Below are positions 1 through 10,527 of a DNA stretch of 64,000 nt, piece after piece. A model generated the notes under the pieces. It worked only from the letters and a program-made list of their open reading frames with translations. It ran no database searches and had not been told where the DNA came from. Source of the DNA: an uncultured Bacteroidota bacterium (GTDB lineage Bacteria > Bacteroidota > Bacteroidia > Chitinophagales > Chitinophagaceae). A program made the translations under genes and the position numbers. The DNA is taken from positions 124,001 through 188,000 of the forward strand of contig CAIVKC010000057.1 in NCBI GenBank assembly GCA_903906365.1, in the 5' to 3' direction. Within the stretch, counting starts at the first letter, position 1, and each line of letters begins with the position of its first letter.

Positions 1-1257
1 TTCCATATGACTATGCGTATCAATGAAACCCGGAGCCAGAACCATGCCTCCTCCGTCAGTCACCGGCTCCCCGGGAAAGGCAGAGAGTTCTTGGGAAACG
101 GCCAGAATCCGGTCACCCCGGATCCGCACCGAAGTATTTCGGGCCGGGACTCCGGTTCCATCAATGAGCCGGACATGGGTGATGAGCCGGGTGGCGGGCA
201 GGGTAACGGCCAAACCCTGGAAAAGGGGAATGGCAAAGGCAGGGGGTATTGCTCCGCTGGTCAGCACAATCAGGGTCCTGCGATTTTTTACATCGCGGCA
301 GATGCTGTTTCTGAAGCCGTTCCAGGATCCGGTGTGGTCATATATTTCGCCGGGTTTTGAAATATTCCAGCCAAAACCATAGGGATAGGTACTTCCATCA
401 GTTAACCGGACCGGCTGGAAGGCCTGATCCAGGGTGGCTTTTTTTACCAGCTTCTCCGTATATAGGCTCTGCTCCCAGGTAAAGAGGTCTTCCACGGAGG
501 AATAGATGTTTCCGTCTCCGGTAACCCCGTCCACGGGGGTCAAATCCGACAGGGAGCGTATTTGATTGTCCTGCCGGAAACCGTAAACATGGTTGGCGGG
601 AACCACGGGCATATTTATGTGATAGAGGTAGGTATTGCGCAGGCCAAGCGGCCTGAAAATAGATTGCTCCAGAAATGCAGAGGCCGCCAGGTGCGTAACC
701 CGTTCCAGGATACAGCTCAGCAGGACATAATTGGTATTGCAGTATTTCCATTGCTGCCCGGGCAAAAAGACCGGGGGAGCCTTCAGGCGGACCAGCAATT
801 GTACCAGCCCTTCATTGGTAAGCGTATCCGTGGTTCTTCTGAACTGTTGGAAAAGATCAAAATACTCCGGCAGGCCGGAAGTATGGGTCAACAACTGTCG
901 TATATGGATCCCATCATATGGAAGTTCCGGAATGTATTTTTTGACCTCATCGTCCAAACCGATTTTTCCCTGCTCGCTCAGTATCAGAAAGGCCATACCG
1001 AAGAACTGCTTGGACACCGAAGCCAGGTTGAAGGCGGAGCTTGTTTTAAGCCGTTCCCCTGTACGGAAATCTGTGACACCCAGCGCCTTTTTATATAATA
1101 TCCTGCCATGCTCTGCATATAAAACGGTCCCGTTGAACTGATCGCTGCCATGAAGGGCCTCGATGATAGAATCCAGCTGCCGGACAAAGGGGGATATTTG
1201 TGCCTTGGACCCCGGGGAACCGAACAGGCAGCAAGCAATAAAGAGATATTTTTTCAT
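1..1257 (-). CDS. Serine hydrolase (beta-lactamase/class C-like) fused to the N-terminus of a D-aminoacylase-like amidohydrolase; truncated by the window edge
   Basis: Hand translation of the minus strand from ATG at 1257 is open to base 1: MKKYLFIACCLFGSPGSKAQISPFVRQLDS... with SxxK (NLASVSKQFFG), HTSGLPEYFD, YCN (WKYCNTNYVL) and HTGSWNGFRN, then RLIDGTGVPARNTSVRIRGDRILAVSQ...MVLAPGFIDTHSHME (amidohydrolase metal-binding DxHxH-type motif). Missing from the ORF track because the stop lies outside the window. Confidence 0.88.
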   Translation of the reverse strand, partial: MKKYLFIACCLFGSPGSKAQISPFVRQLDSIIEALHGSDQFNGTVLYAEHGRILYKKALGVTDFRTGERLKTSSAFNLASVSKQFFGMAFLILSEQGKIGLDDEVKKYIPELPYDGIHIRQLLTHTSGLPEYFDLFQQFRRTTDTLTNEGLVQLLVRLKAPPVFLPGQQWKYCNTNYVLLSCILERVTHLAASAFLEQSIFRPLGLRNTYLYHINMPVVPANHVYGFRQDNQIRSLSDLTPVDGVTGDGNIYSSVEDLFTWEQSLYTEKLVKKATLDQAFQPVRLTDGSTYPYGFGWNISKPGEIYDHTGSWNGFRNSICRDVKNRRTLIVLTSGAIPPAFAIPLFQGLAVTLPATRLITHVRLIDGTGVPARNTSVRIRGDRILAVSQELSAFPGEPVTDGGGMVLAPGFIDTHSHME

Positions 1258-1441
1258 GTGTAGCATATAAAATAAAAATAAACTATTTCGATCATGCAAT
1301 TGGACCCTTCCTGAAATTATTCAGGGCGCAGTCAATAGCTGTATGGCTGGCAGGGTTGGTAAGGAGGGCGTCCAGATCCCCCCGGTGTGACCAATCCCGC
1401 TCTCTGTCTGTCTGTCCCGGGGACTTTGAAGTTAAAGACGG

Positions 1442-2449
1442 TTATTTGGGAATGGCCCACACCGTTTTGAGATACAGATTACTGATCCATATATAATTAG
1501 ATGATGACCGGACGGCCCCGTCGGTCCTGGCCTGAGGGCCCTGGCTCCCCTGGCTTGCATAAATCCGGGTGACCCTGTTTAAGCGTGGGTCAATGCACTG
1601 CAGCGGCCTGGAGGGATTGGTTGAAACCACCCATATCCTACCCCCGCCGGCTGCGATATCCCCTCCCCCGCCGGGAGCCTGCACATCGATGGTGGCCGTG
1701 ACCTGCCGGGTACCCGGGTCAATCCGGGTAACGGTACCCGCACCCTGGTCCAGCGTCCACACCGCCCCTTCACCGGCTGCCAAAAACCGCGGGTTCTTGC
1801 CAACGGCTATGGAACCGGTCAACAGGTTGCTTTTCAGGTCTACCCTTTGAACCTGGTTATGCACGCGGTCGGAAACCCAGATTGCGCCAAATCCGACGCA
1901 GAGCGCGGCCGAACCCGGGGACACTTTAATGCGGGCTTCCACGCGGTTGGTCCCGGGGTTTATCCTGGAAAGGACGCCAGCGGAATCAGAAAGTATCCAA
2001 ACTGACCCGCCCCCGGCAGCCAGGCTGGTTTCCCCGGAAACATCAGAGAGACCGGTAGGTATTTTTGCCAGCAACTGCCCCGTGTTCTCTTGGAGTTTGT
2101 ACAGGCATCGTTCCGAACAACTGATGACCCATAATGCTCCAAATCCGCTGACAGGCGCGCCGCAGGCGTCCTTCACAAAGATCTTAAGAACAGGCGTGTC
2201 GGCAGAGGCGGAGATTTTTTCGATGCCGCTGTTCCCGTTATCTATGAACCAGGCATCATCCCCTGAGGTGCATAGAAAATCCGGAGAGGCTGTTACATGG
2301 ATGATACGTGCTGAAATGCGATCCAGGTCCAGCCTGTCAATGGCGGATTGTCCCCGGGCCCCCGTGACCGGACCGCAAAGCATCGTCACCAGCACAACCC
2401 ATGACCGTCGGCGTAACTTTCCCCTGAGGGCATTCTGATAATCATTCAT
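1442..2449 (-). CDS. Exported beta-propeller (YVTN/virginiamycin B lyase-like) protein
   Basis: Repeated blades such as 'GGGSVWILSDSAGVLSRINPGTNRVEARIKV', 'GEGAVWTLDQGAGTVTRIDPGTRQVTATIDV'; N-terminal signal-like segment. Confidence 0.65.
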   Translation of the reverse strand: MNDYQNALRGKLRRRSWVVLVTMLCGPVTGARGQSAIDRLDLDRISARIIHVTASPDFLCTSGDDAWFIDNGNSGIEKISASADTPVLKIFVKDACGAPVSGFGALWVISCSERCLYKLQENTGQLLAKIPTGLSDVSGETSLAAGGGSVWILSDSAGVLSRINPGTNRVEARIKVSPGSAALCVGFGAIWVSDRVHNQVQRVDLKSNLLTGSIAVGKNPRFLAAGEGAVWTLDQGAGTVTRIDPGTRQVTATIDVQAPGGGGDIAAGGGRIWVVSTNPSRPLQCIDPRLNRVTRIYASQGSQGPQARTDGAVRSSSNYIWISNLYLKTVWAIPK

Positions 2450-2452
2450 GTT

Positions 2453-3286
2453 TTATAAATGGTTGAGTAGTTCAAACCCTTTGTATGCGCTGAGGTGCAT
2501 GATGGTAGCATGGTTCTCACCGGGAAATGGGACATACCAGGCCTGAACCCGGGAGGAGGGCTGCTTTTTGAGCAGGGCAAATAACCGGTTCATATCCTGC
2601 TGCATGCGCCTGCCTTCGCTGCCGGCAGAGAGATAGACCTTCCGGCCGCCGGAGGCCGCCTGACCGAGATGTTTTTGGGCATAATCAATCAGGGATTCAT
2701 GGTCCCACCAAAGGCTCGGACTCACTATTAAATAATTATTGAACAGGCCGGGGTCTTTCAGCAGGATTTCCAGGGCAAGCAGTCCACCCAGGGATTCCCC
2801 CACCAGGGTAGCCTGTGAATTTGTCCGGTAGTGCTGGCGGATATAGGGCTTAAGTTCCTCCCGGATGAAGGAAATAAAACGGGCCGAGCCCCCGCTTGTC
2901 GGGCAGGCCTGCAGGTCCTCCTTATACCGGGAGGGATAGGTAAAATCCCTTCTCCTGTCCCGGTTGGCTATTCCAACCACAATGGAGGGTGGAAGCCTGT
3001 TCACCCAGGGGAAATTCAGGAACTGGACTATACCGCAGATATGAATAAAATCTTCATCCACCGAACCGTCAAGCAAATAAATGACCGGATAGGTGGTCGC
3101 TGAATCAGGACTATAGCCCGGCGGCAAATAGATATTGAGCTGCCTGGTTTGGTCCAGGGACCGGGATGGCAGGGTGTCTACCCTGCCCAGCGTAATATAA
3201 GCCTGGCCGGCGCCTGGCTGCTGGGCCGCGAGCGGAAAACCAAGGGTAATAAGCGCCAGTATACATAAAAGAAAGGTCTTCATCAT
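2453..3286 (-). CDS. Alpha/beta hydrolase, esterase (IroE/Fes/esterase D-like)
   Basis: Signal peptide; 'YPVIYLLDGSVDEDFIHI', 'PPSIVVGIANRDRRRDFTYP', nucleophile elbow 'GESLGG', late His in 'GENHATIMHLS'. Confidence 0.8.
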   Translation of the reverse strand: MMKTFLLCILALITLGFPLAAQQPGAGQAYITLGRVDTLPSRSLDQTRQLNIYLPPGYSPDSATTYPVIYLLDGSVDEDFIHICGIVQFLNFPWVNRLPPSIVVGIANRDRRRDFTYPSRYKEDLQACPTSGGSARFISFIREELKPYIRQHYRTNSQATLVGESLGGLLALEILLKDPGLFNNYLIVSPSLWWDHESLIDYAQKHLGQAASGGRKVYLSAGSEGRRMQQDMNRLFALLKKQPSSRVQAWYVPFPGENHATIMHLSAYKGFELLNHL

Positions 3287-3332
3287 GAGGAAAGCTTTTT
3301 TACAGGGAATTCATTTATTTATAATCCAATTT

Positions 3333-5807
3333 TCATAACAGGTCCAGGTGGTTAATGCCGGGTTGCAGGGGGTAAGACTTTGCCTTCCATAGCAGGCGAC
3401 CGGTTACCTTCTTGGGAAGGGTGATGGAGATCTTCCAGCGGCCCTTTTCCAGCTGGTATCCGGCCTGTATCTCACCTGCCGGATGCGGGATGCTGCCGCT
3501 GATATGGGAAATGCTTCCGAGGTGGGGTTCTATTTTTACCCTCTTAAACCCTGGGGCATCGCTGTCAATTCCCAACACCAGCCGAAAAAATTCAATGTTC
3601 GGGCTGGCACCCCATGCGTGGCAATCGGAACGGGATTCGCTGATGTTGGGCATTTCAGCCCAGGTAGTCAAACCCAGGGCGATGTTTTTTTCCCACGCCC
3701 CGAGCCAGGAAAGGTACTCATTTCCCAGGCCGGCCTTGCTGCAGGCCAGGTGCAGGTAATATTTGAAATAGATGGATGCCGGTGCCAGGCTGCTGTCGGC
3801 AAGGATACGCCTGGCCAGGGCGGTAGCCTGCCTTCCCTTGACGGTTCCCGTGAGGATGGCCAGTGCATTGGCATGCTGGGAAAACACCTCCTTTTCATCG
3901 GTATCGGCCATCAATTGCCTGGAGCCATCCCAATATCTGTTCAGGATGATCCGTTGCAAGGACTGCGCCTGGCTGGCATACTGCGCGGCATAGGCCGCGG
4001 AGCCCAGGCTGGCCTCCAGGTCAGCGGCCAGCTGCAGCGCCCAGAGCAACTGCAGGTCCAGCACAGAAGAGGTGCCGTCCTTTCCGCAGGGTGCAGTCCC
4101 GTTAGACCATCCCGGTTGGTTATCCACCCAGTCGGTAAACAACCAGTAGGGAACATTTTTTAACCTGCCGTCAGATTGCTGGTATTTCCGGAAAAACCAC
4201 AGCACATTGCGAACCCCCTGCAGCTTTTCAGCAACAAAGGCCGGGTCACCCCGGTACCTATAAAAATCATGCAGCATACCGATATACCAGAGGGAGAACG
4301 TGGGTATCTGCTGTGGAGAAAAAGAAGGATGCCTGCTTAGGGTAATCCCCTCTGCCATCCTGGAATGATCCATCTGGTTGAGGGCATTTCGGACGAGCCG
4401 GTCGTCCCCGCTGTTGTAAAAACTGACCAGCGCCTGGATACGGCTGTCCCCGATATACTGCAGTTGCTCATAATAGGGACAGTCCATATAAGTTTCCATG
4501 GCGCATAACCTGGCCGTATGCCAGCCAATACCGAGCATGGTATTGATCAGGGGATGATCCGAGATCAGAGAAGCTTTCAGCGTGAAGGGGTAGCCGGTAA
4601 ATGTGCTGTAGCAGTCTTCCAGTTCAAGGGCTTCCCCGGCCGTGTTGATAACAAGTTCCACATAGCGGAAGGTACGCCAGGACAGGGTAGTGAATTGCTG
4701 ATGGCTTGCCCCGCTGGAGAGGATGCTGTCTTTTCTGCCCAAAAGATATTTCCCCGCTACCTGGTCCCTGTTTCCCTTAGGCAGATATCCGCTCTTGGAG
4801 GGGGAATCCATGAACAGGGACTCGGCGTACCGCAGGGATATTTGCGCATTCCGGCCCCCGCTAAAAAATAGGGTAAGGTAGGCATTGGTCAGGCTGGACT
4901 GGTCAAGCAGCAATACGGCATGGGTAGCAGCCGGAATGACAAAGGAGGCCGGCTTTCCGGGGAAGGCAGCCGGAGGCTGAACGCCGGAACTGGATCGCAG
5001 GGATGGGAATCGCTGCCTTTGCAATTCCATCTGCGGCAGGCTGGAGGGCACCAGCATCCAGCCATTGATATCTCCCTGGCCTTTGGGCAGGGCGCCGCCC
5101 CATCCAAGGGTAGCGGCTGCAGGCCAAGCACTGTCATCAAATTCAGGAGAAGCCCAGCCCTGTATATCCAAATTCATGTCCCTGAACTCCCCGGGGCCGG
5201 CAACATAGTAAACCGGATATCCGATACCTGTCAGGGGTTTATAGGACAGGTTTTGCTGGCATTTCCAGGAAGGGTTCGTATTGAGGGCAGAATCCCCGGG
5301 CTGGTCAGCCTGCAGCAAAAACCCGGTACGGTTGGAAATCTGCCCCTCCGGACGGTATTGCCCGTCGTTCCAGACCAGGGCTGAGAGTGTATTATTGCCT
5401 TGTTTCAGGTAGGGAGCCAGGTCCACTGTCTCATAATTCCAAAAATTCAGATCGCTTCGCGCAGGACCCATGGAGACAAGGCTGTCGTTAACCCATAGTT
5501 TGTATCGGTTATCACCGGAAACATGCACGATACAACCGGAGGGTCTGACCAAATACCTGACCGTCTTTCGAAAATGATATATGCCGTATCCCTGCGGGGC
5601 AATCCCCGGGGGAGCGATCCAACTCGCATGCCACTGCCTGCTGAGCAAAAGGGGATTGGGGGGCTGGGCCTGACCCAAACTGAACCCGAGCAAAATAAGG
5701 ACCAGGAGGAGCAGGCCCTTGAGACGAGGGAGAAAACGCATATTCATCCTGTAAGTTTTGGTTGGTTTTGATCCCATGAATTTCCTGGTAATTTTCGGAT
5801 CGCCCAA
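3333..5807 (-). CDS. Alpha-L-rhamnosidase (GH78-like) family protein
   Basis: 824 aa; 'WHASWIAPPG...YGIYHFRKTV', 'YMDCPYYEQLQYIGDSRIQALVSFYNSGDDRLVRNAL', '(alpha/alpha)6' style C-terminal half and terminal 'GSIPHPAGEIQAGYQLEKGRWKISITLP'. Confidence 0.85.
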   Translation of the reverse strand: MGDPKITRKFMGSKPTKTYRMNMRFLPRLKGLLLLVLILLGFSLGQAQPPNPLLLSRQWHASWIAPPGIAPQGYGIYHFRKTVRYLVRPSGCIVHVSGDNRYKLWVNDSLVSMGPARSDLNFWNYETVDLAPYLKQGNNTLSALVWNDGQYRPEGQISNRTGFLLQADQPGDSALNTNPSWKCQQNLSYKPLTGIGYPVYYVAGPGEFRDMNLDIQGWASPEFDDSAWPAAATLGWGGALPKGQGDINGWMLVPSSLPQMELQRQRFPSLRSSSGVQPPAAFPGKPASFVIPAATHAVLLLDQSSLTNAYLTLFFSGGRNAQISLRYAESLFMDSPSKSGYLPKGNRDQVAGKYLLGRKDSILSSGASHQQFTTLSWRTFRYVELVINTAGEALELEDCYSTFTGYPFTLKASLISDHPLINTMLGIGWHTARLCAMETYMDCPYYEQLQYIGDSRIQALVSFYNSGDDRLVRNALNQMDHSRMAEGITLSRHPSFSPQQIPTFSLWYIGMLHDFYRYRGDPAFVAEKLQGVRNVLWFFRKYQQSDGRLKNVPYWLFTDWVDNQPGWSNGTAPCGKDGTSSVLDLQLLWALQLAADLEASLGSAAYAAQYASQAQSLQRIILNRYWDGSRQLMADTDEKEVFSQHANALAILTGTVKGRQATALARRILADSSLAPASIYFKYYLHLACSKAGLGNEYLSWLGAWEKNIALGLTTWAEMPNISESRSDCHAWGASPNIEFFRLVLGIDSDAPGFKRVKIEPHLGSISHISGSIPHPAGEIQAGYQLEKGRWKISITLPKKVTGRLLWKAKSYPLQPGINHLDLL

Positions 5808-5954
5808 CTAAACCTTTCCACCCTGGATGGGCAGAATGAATATAATAGAGAGGGAGGCCTGCTTTGGGGGATGAACTCATCAGACAGGCCCGCAGCTGCG
5901 GCCCCCCCGGCCAGGCCAGTTAGGGATTCCCCATGGGGTGACACCGGCCCGTGC

Positions 5955-6641
5955 CTAGAGGAGTTGCAGGCGCAGCAGTTTTACGGCCCTGGCTTTTTGA
6001 TTTCGGACGGTATTTTCACTGAGCCCGAGTTTTTTTGCGATCTGTTTATTTTTCAGGCCCTGCAGGAATGACATCCTGAATATCCTGCCGGACCGGTCGG
6101 GAAGTTGTTCGATCTGCATGTACATTTTTTCCAGCAGGTGCTTTTGGAAATCGTCCGGCCCTTCGACAAAGGCAGACTGGTCATGTTCGGTTTGGCTTGC
6201 CAGAAACCGGTGTTTCTGATTAACCATTTTGTCCCTTTTGAGCTGGTTGAGTGCGTGGTTTTTTACGGTTACCTGCAGAAATATCTTAATAGCAGGAATA
6301 CCCTGGAAGCGCTTGTCTGCCTTCCATAGTTTGTAAAAGGCGTCTGCGGTGAGATCGGCAGCCAGCGCATGATCTCCGAAACGGAGCGCGAAATAATAGA
6401 CATGTGAATAAAGACGCCGGTAACAAAGCGTGAATGCCTGTTCATTGTTTTCATTGAACCGGCGCAGGAAATCATTCAGTGAATCCTCCAGGCCGAATTC
6501 TCTTGGGCCCGTTTTCAGATAGCCGGCATGCCCGATCTCCCCAGGTGGTGGTGTTGTAAGCATATGAGACTTGATTGGGTAATAATAATGGGTCCCTAAA
6601 ATGCCCCCTGCGACGGCAGTTCCAGGAAAGGGTCTGTCCAA
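5955..6641 (-). CDS. RNA polymerase ECF-type sigma-70 factor (start may be internal, e.g. 6563)
   Basis: 'NEQAFTLCYRRLYSHVYYFALRFGDHALAADLTADAFYKLWK' (sigma region 2) and 'QGLKNKQIAKKLGLSENTVRNQKARAVKLLR' (region 4 HTH). Confidence 0.85.
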   Translation of the reverse strand: MDRPFPGTAVAGGILGTHYYYPIKSHMLTTPPPGEIGHAGYLKTGPREFGLEDSLNDFLRRFNENNEQAFTLCYRRLYSHVYYFALRFGDHALAADLTADAFYKLWKADKRFQGIPAIKIFLQVTVKNHALNQLKRDKMVNQKHRFLASQTEHDQSAFVEGPDDFQKHLLEKMYMQIEQLPDRSGRIFRMSFLQGLKNKQIAKKLGLSENTVRNQKARAVKLLRLQLL

Positions 6642-6774
6642 AGCGCTTTTACCGGGGGCTTATTCCCAAGAGAAAACCCATAGGAAAAAAGCCATGACGG
6701 CTGCAGGAAAAGGCAATTTCATTTCAAAAATAGGGAAATAATTTAAAAAGCCATCTATTAGGTGTAACTTATAA

Positions 6775-7089
6775 GTGGTAACTATTATAGCGGCGATTCT
6801 TTTATTTTATCAAATGAAAAAAGGGGCATCAAAAGACCCGTCAGAGCAATCAGGCGCTTCACCCGAAGAAGCAGCGCAGCTTAAAAAGCTGGGTAAGCGC
6901 ATCAAGCAACTCAGGCTATCCAAGGGATATTCCAGCTATGAGTACTTTGCCTATGATCATGATATTTCAAGGGCTCAGTTTGGCCGCTATGAACAGGGAC
7001 AGGATCTGCGTTTCAGCAGCCTGGTCAGGGTAGTGCGGGCCTTTGATATGACCCTGGCAGAATTTTTCAGTGAGGGGTTCGACCTTTAG
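6775..7089 (+). CDS. XRE-family helix-turn-helix regulator (start may be 6814)
   Basis: 'LGKRIKQLRLSKGYSSYEYFAYDHDISRAQFGRYEQGQDLRFSSLVRVVRAFDMTLAEFF' matches the Cro/C1 HTH layout. Confidence 0.75.
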   Translation: MVTIIAAILLFYQMKKGASKDPSEQSGASPEEAAQLKKLGKRIKQLRLSKGYSSYEYFAYDHDISRAQFGRYEQGQDLRFSSLVRVVRAFDMTLAEFFSEGFDL

Positions 7090-7464
7090 CAGGATAATTG
7101 CCGCCAGCAATTCCTGTCAGGAGGCATCATCCCCTGGACAGGGGATGCGAATATGGGATGGTTTTAATTACCTGTCAATGACAGGCCAAGGTCCAAAAGC
7201 GGCGATAAGGCAGAAAGCCCTGTCATCTGCTGTCCCCGATATCCAGGACACAGGCCCGGGTTACATTTTTTTTGGAGTGGCTGATTTTTCCCCGGATTAA
7301 AATATACACCTACTTCCGGCTTTCTTTTCCAACAGGGGGCTCCCGTAGCAATATAACTTCTTGTAATGATGCGATGGGGTCAGGGTATCTCCCATCCTCT
7401 CATGGAATGAAAAAACCGATTCATCACTAAAAAAAAGTCGCCCTGTTTTCCTTATTCAAAAAAA

Positions 7465-8178
7465 CTATTTATGATGCATGTACCAGGGTTGGCAAATCAT
7501 GGTAAGACTTACGTATACTCGACTTAGCTTATCCTCCGGGGCATTCATTAAAACCTGATTGTTGTTAGTTCTCCAATCATGGGAACTGAAACTTCCTGTA
7601 TAACCTGCCTGCAGGCCAATAGAACTGTGTGGCATGGCGGGGTTCCTGAAGGCTACCCCCAGTCCGAGCCGGTAGTTGAAAAAGAAGTTTTTCAGCTCCA
7701 GCGGACGCACATTGTTTTGTACGGCGGAAGACCCGAGCAGGTTATTAAAATCCACTCCTGAATTGTCCTGGAAAAACCTGGCCTGGTAGCTCTCCAGCCC
7801 AAGCCCTACCAGGGGGTAGAGAAGCACCCTGTCTCCGCGCAGGAGGTTGTATCCTGCATCGGCATGCAGGCCGAGGAATCTGATGGTACTGCTTTCTTTG
7901 TCATGATTTGCGCCCATACTGCTTCCGGCGCTAAAACCACCCGATGAGATGACCCGCTTTTTTTCCTTGAACCATCCCATATCCAGATTGGCCGTGTAAC
8001 TGGGCAACCCTTTATACTGGGGAAAATTGGCAATCCGGCCGTTGAGGCCGTTAAATTTCTGAAAGCCTCCCCCTATCCCCTGGGACATCTGGGGAATAAA
8101 CGCTTCCCATTTGTCCATCTGGGCCTGAGAAAAAAGGGTGCAGCAGCAGCAAAGGGCCAATAAAAAACGAAATCTCAT
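7465..8178 (-). CDS. Outer-membrane beta-barrel-like secreted protein
   Basis: Signal peptide MRFRFLLALCCCCTLFSQAQ; alternating aromatic strands; 'YRLGLGVAFRNPAMPHSSIGLQAGYTGSF'. Confidence 0.6.
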   Translation of the reverse strand: MRFRFLLALCCCCTLFSQAQMDKWEAFIPQMSQGIGGGFQKFNGLNGRIANFPQYKGLPSYTANLDMGWFKEKKRVISSGGFSAGSSMGANHDKESSTIRFLGLHADAGYNLLRGDRVLLYPLVGLGLESYQARFFQDNSGVDFNNLLGSSAVQNNVRPLELKNFFFNYRLGLGVAFRNPAMPHSSIGLQAGYTGSFSSHDWRTNNNQVLMNAPEDKLSRVYVSLTMICQPWYMHHK

Positions 8179-9140
8179 ATAGTAGGTTTTTTATATTAAC
8201 AAAGAGATCTTTAAAAGGTTTGGGGTTCTGTCCGTGAATGGAAGTGCAAGCACGGTCTGCTCCCTGTTTTTGGTCTTCCAGGCGGTCCACCCGCCGGTAT
8301 TCAAACAGCGCGTTACAGGGAGGCCGTTTTTGCAGCGAGCAATGGGTAGCGCAGCATTTGACTAAAGAATCCAGGAAAAACCGGAGGCTCTTTTGAAGTA
8401 ATGAGCAGACTTTCGGATCAGTTCGGATGATTGACTGGTAGAATCGTTTGTCCATATCCTCCCCTCCCTGCCAACTGAAATTACCCGCCTGCGCGCGGCC
8501 ACCCTCTGGAGCCGCGGACGCTACCCCGCTGAGTCCCGGCATCGACCTCGGAACTTACCAATACCGGGCATAGAAAGCGCCCAGGTATCTCTGTGAGGAT
8601 TCGCTTGGGCTAAAGCTGGCCCCTGATAAGGACGGGCAAATAACTCGCAGTTTTACCGACACCCGGCGGATCCTAGCTGATTTACAGCCGCTACCTTTTT
8701 GTTACTATTCCATGAATACAGGATGGATGTTCACCAGGCTGATCCCCGGTCATGGGCGGGCTTGCTTTTCCGGCATGAATGCCATGCCCTTGACTGCCAG
8801 GGGCGCCGCCTCCTTTGATTAGCCAGCGAATGGGACCTTCCTTATGTATAGAAAAAAGTACGCTGAATCTGGAATTCCTTACCGGCGCTCCCCTACCCGG
8901 GAAAGCGGACTCCTGAATCATGTTAGTGGCCCGTTCCTTCTGGCGGCTGGCAGCTTCACTCCACTGCCGGGGGTATGATACTTACCAGAACCCATTTAAT
9001 GCATGGACCGGTTCATCCGTCCGGAACCCGGCGTGGAGGCTTCCATACCGGCTGGCTGGAGGGAAAACCAAGATAACCAGTCGTATCCTTTCATCAGCCC
9101 CTGTTATCTATTCAAGTACGAGGGAGGCAAAAAAGCGCTT

Positions 9141-9974
9141 TCAGCGCACGATTGCAAGACCTGGTTGCCTGCGTACCTCCCCGTAAAACCGAAACGAACT
9201 ATCGCCCAGCAGATGCATCATGGCGGCACCAGTCCAGTCGGCATCCAAATAATAATTATCCTGATAATCATAAAAAACGGAGGGATCCTTTTCCATTTTA
9301 TTTCCGGGAACGTACAAGCGAATGTTTCCATCCGCCATGACCCTTAGCAGTACAATCTGCCACCAGGAGTTCAATTCAACGGCATCTCTGCCAGGGGGTA
9401 TATTAAAAACATTGTTTTTAACATTGAGCACATATAGGGAGTTTGTCAATTTACGCAGCACCGCATTGTTGCCCAGATCAAACCGAAGGGTGTCCATTTT
9501 TGGGGCCACCAGGGTGTCGTTTTCAATGATATACGGGTAGCCATTTTCAAGGTATCCCTGGGCATCCACCTTAAAAATCGCGGTTTTTCTCAACAGATAA
9601 TTGGGAAGGGTATCTATCTTCATTTTTACTGAATCATATTGCGAGCGGCTAAGACTCCGGTAAGAAAAGGGAGCGATATCATAGCCTCCCGAAGGATTTG
9701 GATGAGGCCAAACCCCACGGACTATTTTGTCGGTATCCTGGGCAATCAGGCAGCCATACTGCCTGGAAATAAAATAATGCTGGTCATTGACCGAATCCAG
9801 CCATTGTCCACGGAGTTCAACAGGGAAATCCGGCATGGATGGTTTATCGAGGGGAAGGGGATGGGAAAAATTATAAGTATTGCAAGCTGTGGCAACAAGG
9901 AGGGCGGCAATGGCTAAGATCGCTTTGGGTGTCATGGACTGCATGTCAACAAATAATGAATGCAATGTTAGCAC
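9141..9974 (-). CDS. Hypothetical lipoprotein
   Basis: Lipobox-like 'ALLVATACNTYNF' following internal Met; good coding character to the stop. Confidence 0.6.
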   Translation of the reverse strand: MLTLHSLFVDMQSMTPKAILAIAALLVATACNTYNFSHPLPLDKPSMPDFPVELRGQWLDSVNDQHYFISRQYGCLIAQDTDKIVRGVWPHPNPSGGYDIAPFSYRSLSRSQYDSVKMKIDTLPNYLLRKTAIFKVDAQGYLENGYPYIIENDTLVAPKMDTLRFDLGNNAVLRKLTNSLYVLNVKNNVFNIPPGRDAVELNSWWQIVLLRVMADGNIRLYVPGNKMEKDPSVFYDYQDNYYLDADWTGAAMMHLLGDSSFRFYGEVRRQPGLAIVR

Positions 9975-10527
9975 CCTATTACCTACATGCCATTGATTTA
10001 AATCATTATCCGGTCTGACTTTGATAGCGATGCTGGCCCTGGGAAACAGTGAGCTTCGGATTGGGCCGGATCAGATGGGACTCCCATTGGCACAGGGAAT
10101 GGATCAGCGATGGCAAATCACTTTTGTTACTAAGTGCTTATTATCTCACTATGTTTTCCTGATTGTTCATACTGCCGGTAACCCGTTGGCTATCTTTCCC
10201 TTTGCAGGAGCACTTACCGGCTCATCGGTTCTGACCGCTCAAAGCATCCCATGCTGCGTGGCCCTCCCTGGTTTACCAAAACCATGTCAGCCTGCCTTCA
10301 GGTACCGCTAATTCCCTATAAGGCTTGGCTGTCCGTTCTCCCGGGGCCCACCCTGGCCATATAGCCCCTTTATGCATGGCACTGTTGGGTATTTTTGATA
10401 ATTTCATGCGGGCCACGGACCTAAGAAAAGGAAGGCCGCCATCTGCGTCCTGAGCAGGGATTCAGATATCCCTGATTGCAAAGGGGCCTGTAAGCTACCG
10501 GCTGATTGCCATATAAAAATAAATAGA

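Noticed and set aside
8051-8542. 163-aa minus-strand ORF overlapping the beta-barrel gene
   Set aside because: Overlaps a better-supported CDS out of frame, no domain or signal.
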